NCBI RefSeq assembly: GCF_947179515.1
Contig: NC_067495.1
Coordinates: forward strand, 86,273,335-86,337,334
Length of the DNA stretch: 64,000 bases
From: Apodemus sylvaticus
Taxonomy: Eukaryota; Chordata; Mammalia; Rodentia; Muridae
Reading direction: 5' to 3'
Shown: one piece after another, positions 58,088 through 64,000 of the stretch
How positions within the stretch are numbered: the stretch's first letter is position 1
How the letters are laid out: each line of letters opens with the position of its first letter
Program-made: the position numbers and the translations under genes
Notes under the pieces: model-generated
What the model was told of the DNA's origin: nothing
The model's input: only the letters and a program-made list of their open reading frames with translations
Databases searched by the model: none

Positions 58088-59135
58088 CCAACAAAACAAA
58101 TAAATAAATTCAGTACATAATACCCAAGATACAGTCCACAGAACTCAAAAAGGTCAACAAGCTGAAGGGTCCAAGTGAGGACACCCCAGTCCCGTTTTGG
58201 AGAAAGAAGAAAGCAACCACAAGTGGGGAGGGAGGGAGGACCTGGTAGGGAAGGTGGACTGGGGAGGGAGGGGAACCTAATCTAGTATTGGGTGAGGGAA
58301 AAAGACTAAGGCCTAAGGGCCAGCAGAAAGAATGGAGGTAGAGACCTGAGAAATGAGAGACTCTCTGGACTCAAAGGGAGGGAGATGAAATACCCAACAG
58401 TAGGGAGAAGGATCTTATAGAGCCTATGTCCAGCAGTAATACAGGGCATCAAATGAAGGAAGGGGGTTGCCATCCCACAGCCAAAACTCTGACCCATAAT
58501 TGTTTCTGTCTGAAAGAACTGCAGGGATGGAAATGGAGAGGAGCCTGAGGAAAAGAAGGTAGAATGACAGGCACAAAGTAGGATACAGCTCAAGGAGAAG
58601 TCCCAATGTCTCACACTATTACTGAGGCTATGGAGTGCTCACCAAAAGGGACCTAGCATGACCATACTCCAGACGACCCACTAAGCAGCTGAAAGAGTCA
58701 GATGCAGATATTTGCACACAGCTAATGGACAGAAGCTGCTGATCCCTGTGGTTGAATTAGGAAAAGGCGGTAAGAAGTTGAAGAGGAGGGCAACCCTGTA
58801 GGAGGACCAGCAGTCCCAATTAATCTGGACCCCAGGGATCTCTCACACACTGGACCGCCAAACAGGTAGCATATACCAGCTGATATGAGGTCCCCAACAA
58901 ATATACAGCAAAGGACTGATGGGTCTATGTTCAGTCAGAGAAGATGCACCTAACCCTCAAAAGACTGGAGGCCCCAGGGATTTTATAAGTCTAGTTGGGC
59001 GGAGGGTGGGGTGTGGGGACATCCTCATGGAGACAGAGGCATGGGAAGTGGAACACTCAGAGGGTAGATGGGAAGGGGTTACTAAAATCTGGAGTGTACA
59101 AAAATAATTAAATAAAAGACAAGAAAAAAACATTT

Positions 59136-59210
59136 CTATATATCAATGTCCTTCAAAGTTCCACTTCACTAGATTCAGCTAGTGCTCTAATCTAATAGAA
59201 TTAGGTGACA
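59136..59210. other. Short unassigned spacer
   Basis: Between the L1 tail and the purine tract. Nothing recognised. Confidence 0.4.
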
Positions 59211-59357
59211 CAGAATGAGAAAGAGCAAGAGAAAGAGTGGAGAGGTAGAGAGGGAGGAAGAGAAGAAGGAGGAGGAGGAAGAAAGAAGAAAGAAGAAAGA
59301 AGAAAGAAGAAGAAGAAGAAGAAGAAGAAGAAGAAGAAGAAGAAGAAGAAGAAGAAG

Positions 59358-59407
<50 letters not shown>

Positions 59408-59420
59408 AGAGGAGGAAGAA
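59211..59420. repeat. Purine tract with (GAA)n joined to (CAA)n
   Basis: G/A-only sequence from 59219, GAAA/GAA mixture, then about 18 GAA/AGA units to 59359, then about 16 CAA/ACA units to 59406, then more purines. The 73-123 codon frames of K/E/R/N/T or S/L/C/F runs are read-through of this tract. Confidence 0.96.
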
Positions 59421-60545
59421 TTATGAAATGGCAAGTAGAAATGCCAAATATTATTCTAAATATTCTGAAATATTGAAATCCTCTTTTACAGCAGATAAAG
59501 ATGAAGCCATTTTCTAGAAAGCAGGAAAGAAATAGCATGTCCAGAAACAATTACTTCAAGCAAAATAACAGTCAGTAACCTCATGGATTGCCTTGGGTGA
59601 GTTGGACACCTTGGGTCTCAGGGGGAAATTTTAAATTTTCACAAATAACACCTCACATTTTCACCTTTGCTTTCTTATTTACCTTCCTAATAAGATTACA
59701 GCTTCTAGTAACTATAATAGGAGATTATCTCTGATATGTAGCTATTAATATCCTTAGATTTAACCTGTCTAGACACAGATTTGAGAGAACTTCCTTGTCA
59801 TAAGGGGAAAAGGGACCATCTTTAGCAGGAATTCTGGTGACATTATAAAAATTCCCTGAAAAGCACACAGCAATATAGCAAGGATATCAAGGACCTTGAA
59901 CACAGCTTGAGAAAAAAATAAAACTTTCTATTAAGAAAGTTGTTCAGTGAGGACTTTTCTGCCTCTCACACTTTGAATTAATAACTACTTCAATGGTGTG
60001 TAACATAGGAGAAGAAGCATCTGTCAAGAAAAATATGTTAATAGCCTCTTTAACACTGTTGGCTAGAAACAAGTGCTAAAAACTGAAAACATAGGATCAA
60101 AAATGTGAGTTTCTTGGTCTACCTTCTCCATCTAGCAGACCCATCCTATTGGTCATGATGGAAATATTGTGGGACAATCATTATAATAAATGGTCACGAT
60201 AAAGAATATTGCAGATATCTTTAGGAGCCATCTTTTATGGCATCCCATAAGAAGCCTAACTATCCTACTGGTAAAATAAATAGGCTACAGAGAACAGTAT
60301 GTGTCCAACTGAACTGCACTTGATAGGAGGTTAAGTCCATAACCAGAATAAGGGTCACAGACATCTTGCTAATTTGGACCCAGGTTATGATTATTCACAA
60401 AACCATTCTTAAATACTGCATTGTTCCTATTTAACTGACACAAAATCAAATAAATTATTATGAAATTAAATGTATTAAATATCAGACTCATCACATTTTC
60501 TTTTGTCATATTTCATAATTAATGCTATTATTTAAATATAGTCAA
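59421..60545. other. Unassigned sequence
   Basis: About 1.1 kb with nothing recognised. Confidence 0.4.
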
Positions 60546-60692
60546 TGTCTGGGACTAAAGGCATTCATCTATAATCCTAGTACTCATAATGCAAAGGGAG
60601 TCAAATTTATGTGAGTTCAAGACCAATATCGTCAACATAATGAGTTCTGGGCCAGCTGTGGCTATATAGTAAGGCCCTATCTGAAAATAATT
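60546..60692 (+). repeat. B1 SINE, diverged
   Basis: 'ataatcctagtactcataa', 'gtgagttcaagaccaatat', 'aatgagttctgggccagct' and 'gtaaggccctatctgaaaa' follow B1 order. Confidence 0.8.
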
Positions 60693-60719
60693 AATTCTAC
60701 ATGTATAATTGAAATATCA

Positions 60720-61145
60720 CATAATATAAAGTGTGATATTTTTCATCACCAAGGCAAAGTGTCTCAAATTATTTTGAAGAGGAAAGTTTTATTTGGGCTC
60801 AAGTTTTCAGTTCAAACTCATCTGAGTCCATTGCTTTATAGCCATGATAAGGCAGGATGCTTTAAAGGTAAAGGAGGAGCAAAAGAGTCTGTCTGTCTAA
60901 AGGTTTCCAGGAAATAGAAAGGGATACATGAAAGGGACATGCATTAGATGCACCCTTCCAAGGTACACCCTTGAGGATCTAATCCCTCCAATTAAATCCC
61001 ACACCCTATTGGCACACTTGGTATGAGTTGCTGATGAGCTTAGCCTTTACACAATCCAGTCACCTATCAATAGTACTATTATTCTGGACCATTGCTTCAA
61101 ATCCCAAGCATTTTAAAAGATAGTTATACCATGGGGCTATGTTCA
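60720..61145 (-). repeat. MaLR-like LTR, inverted
   Basis: 'ttttgaagaggaaagtttt', 'tttgggctcaagttttcag', 'gagtccattgctttatagc', 'gatgagcttagcctttaca' and 'caatccagtcacctatcaa' resemble an inverted rodent MaLR LTR. No internal viral sequence. Confidence 0.55.
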
Positions 61146-61620
61146 CTAGAAGAACAAAACCCGAAAAAACAATTTATATCATGAAAGAACATGTTTTAGA
61201 TTGGCTTATATGACACAGCATAGCAGTTCAACAATGAAACATTGGAGAGGCTAAATACTTCAGCAGTTACATCTGGCCATTAAGACCTGGACGAATCCTG
61301 AAAGCCATTGGTCTTCAGTCTATGTTAGAAGGCCAAGAAACTGAGTTCTGCTGTCAGTGAGGGATGACACACTCAAGAGCAGGAAGTGAAAGCCAGCAAG
61401 ATCTTTCTTTTGGACCACTGTATATCTGGGACACTTCTGCTTAAAGGTGCCGCCCTCCTTAGTTGATGTTCCCTGGCAATGCCTTAACAGATCTGTAGAG
61501 TCCTGTCTCTTGAGTAACTCTGGATCTAATTGACAATCAAAGTTATTTACCAGCAACAATTTTAGAGAGAGGATTCTTACTATCAGAATCATGGAAGGAA
61601 GTTATGCTTAACATTACCAC
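61146..61620 (-). repeat. Unassigned LTR-like rodent repeat, inverted
   Basis: 'tcactagaagaacaaaacc', 'ttagattggcttatatgac', 'agttcaacaatgaaacatt', 'ggtcttcagtctatgttag', 'gctgtcagtgagggatgac' and the end 'tctaattgacaatcaaagt' fit a dispersed rodent LTR-like family I cannot name. The 90-codon minus frame is not a gene. Confidence 0.5.
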
Positions 61621-62374
61621 CAATGGCACACCATTGGAATCATGACACAAAATAAATAATCAGGTGCATTTTTTCAGATAGTTGGTTTGTAAGCACATAT
61701 CAGCACAGCACTATACAAAAGCAAAACTAAACATGGGAGATCATATTAAAAGAAATACTCTTAATCTTCAGAATGTTGGTCAGAATGCATGCATGTATGA
61801 GATTTAAATAAAAATAAGATCCTCCATTCCATATTTTTGATTAATATACAACTATTGGTCTTGATTCAAATGGAACCTAATATAAAAACCTTCTGGAAGA
61901 TACTCTGAATACTGGGTGGGCAGGTGGAGGAGCACTCTCATAGAAGTCTTAATGGACTTCATCTTATTTTTTATTTAAAATATCCCGTCTTTTCTCTCTC
62001 TCTTTTAATCGAGATCAAAGTAGTTTATGTCAAAAAACAGTCATTAGTACACAATCTATGTGAATACTAACTGGCCCAGTGACTCATTTGAACTGAAGAA
62101 AGAACCAGAAGTGACACTGTGTGATCCAAAGTCTAAATTGTAAAGATGGTGTATAGTCTTCTACTTTTGTGCTTTTAGAAGCCCAGAACTATCTGGTGAG
62201 GAAGTCTACCTAATCTCATGGAGAAACTAAGTAGTCATATGGAAAGAGAAGCCCTAGGATAGCAAAAAGAAAGACTGAATATTCGTTTACTTGTTTATTT
62301 TTGAGATTATAATATAATCAATTCCCACTTCCCTTTCTTCTTTCTAAATCCATGGCCTTTTGTTTTATTAATTG
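61621..62374. other. Unassigned sequence
   Basis: 'tgggtgggcaggtggagga' near 61913 resembles an L1 3' UTR scrap but is too short to call. Otherwise nothing recognised. Confidence 0.4.
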
Positions 62375-62391
62375 TTACACACACAGACACA

Positions 62392-62428
<37 letters not shown>
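62375..62428. repeat. (CA)n microsatellite
   Basis: CA dinucleotides with two CAGA interruptions near the left end. Confidence 0.96.
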
Positions 62429-62431
<3 letters not shown>

Positions 62432-62464
62432 AATATGTAAATACCACCTGCTCAGTCTTTTAAA

Positions 62465-62995
62465 TGTTACTTGGACATATGTTTTCAGCATTTGCCACTG
62501 AGTATTAGATAAGCAGTTGGCGTATTCTTCCTTCCCTGGGGAAGAATATTTCTGTAGCTTGCAGCATTATTCATTAGTTACAGGAAGTTCTTTGTGTAGG
62601 GTTAAGGCCTCATTGCTTTCCCTCTGTCTACCTTAGCATGTCTACTGCTATTTTACTCATTCAGCTCATGTTTCTGCAGTCATGTTGGTGAGACATTATC
62701 AGTGTGACCTTCTTTGACATTCCTAAGAGAGAAGCTCAACAAACGCCCTATTCCTCTGACTCTTACAACTTTTCTCTCCTGTTACTTCTTCCAAAATTAT
62801 CCCTGAACTTTTGTATATATTTCCATTAGGACTGGACTCCAAAATTCTGTGTTTTGAATAGATATGGGTTTTTTTGTTTGTTTGTTTTTGTAATGGTCTC
62901 TGTCTGTTGCAAAGAGAAGTTTCCTTGATAAGGGTCAAAGACTACACTGTCCTTACTTTTCCTGAAACCCTAGTTGGACCCATGCCTAACAATGT
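62465..62995 (-). mobile_element. Old rodent L1 (Lx8/Lx9-like) 3' UTR, inverted
   Basis: 'agttctttgtgtagggtta', 'aaggcctcattgctttccc', 'accttagcatgtctactgc', 'gtcatgttggtgagacatt', 'gtaatggtctctgtctgtt' and 'aagagaagtttccttgata'. A well-preserved member of the family also at 50575-51010. Confidence 0.75.
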
Positions 62996-63147
62996 CTAGC
63001 AAGGTGTATGAAAGAAGCCTCAGCCAAAATTATTGAAGCAGAGGTAGAAAATAAATTAGTAGTATTGAAATATTTCGTAGAGAAAAATCACCTAAAAAGA
63101 GATGAAAAATAAGAAATGTCACACTGTGTTTTGAAAATTATAAGAGA

Positions 63148-64000
63148 AAAGATCTTTACCAATCCTATATCTGACAGAGGGCTAATATCAAACATATTCA
63201 AAGAACTTAAGAAGTTAGACTTCAGAGAACCAAATAACCCTATTAAAAATAAGGAACAGAGCTAAACAGAGATTTTTCAACTGAGGAAACTTGAGGGGCT
63301 GAGAAGCACCTAAAGAAATATTCAACATCTTTAATCATCAGGGAAATGCAAATCAAAACAATACTGAGATTCCACCTCACACCAGTCAGAATGTCTAAGA
63401 TCAAAAACTCAGGTGACAACAGATTATAGCAAGGATGTTGAGAAAGAGGAACAGTCCTCCACTGTTTATGGGATTGCAAGCTGGTACAATCACAGTGGAA
63501 ATCAGTCTTGAGATTCCTCAGAAAATTAAACCAGTACTACCTGAGGAACCAGATATACCACTCCAGAGCACATACCCACAAGATGCTCCAATGTATAACA
63601 GGACACATGTTCCACTATGTTCATAGCAGCCGTATTTATAGTAGCCAGAAGTTGGAAAGAACCTAGATGTTCTTCAACAGAAGAACGGTACATAAAATGT
63701 GGTATATTTACACAATAGAGTACTACTCAGCTATTAAAAATAATGAATTATGAGATTCTTAAGCAAATGGATGGAACTAGAAATTATCATCCTGAGTGAG
63801 GTAACCTAATCACAAAAGAAAACACATATTATATACTCACTGATAAGTGGATATTAGCCCCAAATCTCCAAATACCCAAGATACAATTCATAGACCCCAT
63901 GAAGCTCAAGAAGAAGGAAGACCAATGTGTGGATGTTTCAGTCCTTCATAGAAAGGGGAAAAATACTCATGGGAGCAAATATGGAGACAAAGTGCAAATC
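63148..64000 (+). mobile_element. Lx-type L1, continues past the window edge
   Basis: ORF2 C-terminal sequence from 'gagaaaagatctttaccaa', through 'gaaatgcaaatcaaaacaa' and 'gtagccagaagttggaaag', to the stop region 'actgataagtggatattag' (about 63858), then 3' UTR 'gaagaaggaagaccaatgt'. It is cut off by the window end at 64000. Frames are broken (for example plus 63435-63626, minus 63243-63479), so it is not functional. Confidence 0.85.

Larger units (their letters stand above)
56795..59135 (+). mobile_element. Lx-type L1, about 2.3 kb, 5' truncated
   Basis: The longest L1 in the window. ORF2-derived part 56795 to about 58087, 3' UTR about 58088-59130. The 3' UTR is the same type as the inverted copy at 30725-31565: 'tttctgtctgaaagaactg', 'tggaaatggagaggagcct', 'gtcagatgcagatatttgc', 'ggtgtggggacatcctcat' and 'aaaataattaaataaaaga'. 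Many frameshifts show it is old. No clear target-site duplication. Confidence 0.85.

Noticed and set aside
59179..59550. 73-123 codon frames of K/E/N/T or S/L/C/F runs
   Set aside because: Read-through of the GAA/CAA tract; low complexity only.
61905..61965. Possible L1 3' UTR scrap ('tgggtgggcaggtggagga')
   Set aside because: Too short and isolated to separate from chance similarity.

Overview
This window looks like ordinary, gene-free genomic DNA from a murid rodent, most likely rat (Rattus). It is visibly AT-rich and full of simple repeats. It carries rodent SINEs of the B1, B2 and B3 families, an MT-type MaLR solo LTR, a URR1-like DNA transposon, and many 5'-truncated L1 copies. The youngest L1 copies share one 3' end: an ORF2 terminating in HSLISGY-stop, a roughly 250-base 3' UTR rich in G runs (C runs when inverted), and a tail close to 'gaaatgtaaataaag'. 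I recognise this as the rat L1 lineage rather than mouse L1Md. I saw no intact ID element, which would have been independent support for rat. Everything here rests on reading by eye and memory of repeat families; no database search was possible.

Layout. Positions 1-9.3 kb are mostly unique AT-rich sequence with a few old repeats (B3, L2, B1, LTR-like, a 3' UTR fragment of an old rodent L1). Positions 9.3-17.2 kb hold ancient mammalian relics: L1 ORF2, MLT1-like LTR, MIR, a Tigger-like transposase fossil, and an ancient L1 split by a young L1 and an LTR. Positions 17.2-22.6 kb are mostly unassigned. Positions 22.6-42.7 kb are dense in L1, including five rat-type insertions, B2 and B3 SINEs, URR1, an MT solo LTR and L2. 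Positions 42.7-53.2 kb contain two twin-primed (5'-inverted) rat-type L1 insertions, each nested with an older L1. Positions 53.2-64 kb contain a 2.3-kb old Lx-type L1, microsatellites, LTR-like repeats, and another L1 running off the right edge.

No functional protein-coding gene, RNA gene, CRISPR array or operon-like organisation is supported. The longer open frames are either decayed L1 ORF2 pieces, read-through of microsatellites, or chance frames. The most interesting content is structural: insertions inside insertions with readable target-site duplications, a local inverted duplication around 25.6-26.5 kb, a 44-bp near-perfect palindrome, and several long purine/pyrimidine or alternating tracts. 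I did not find an undescribed biological system.
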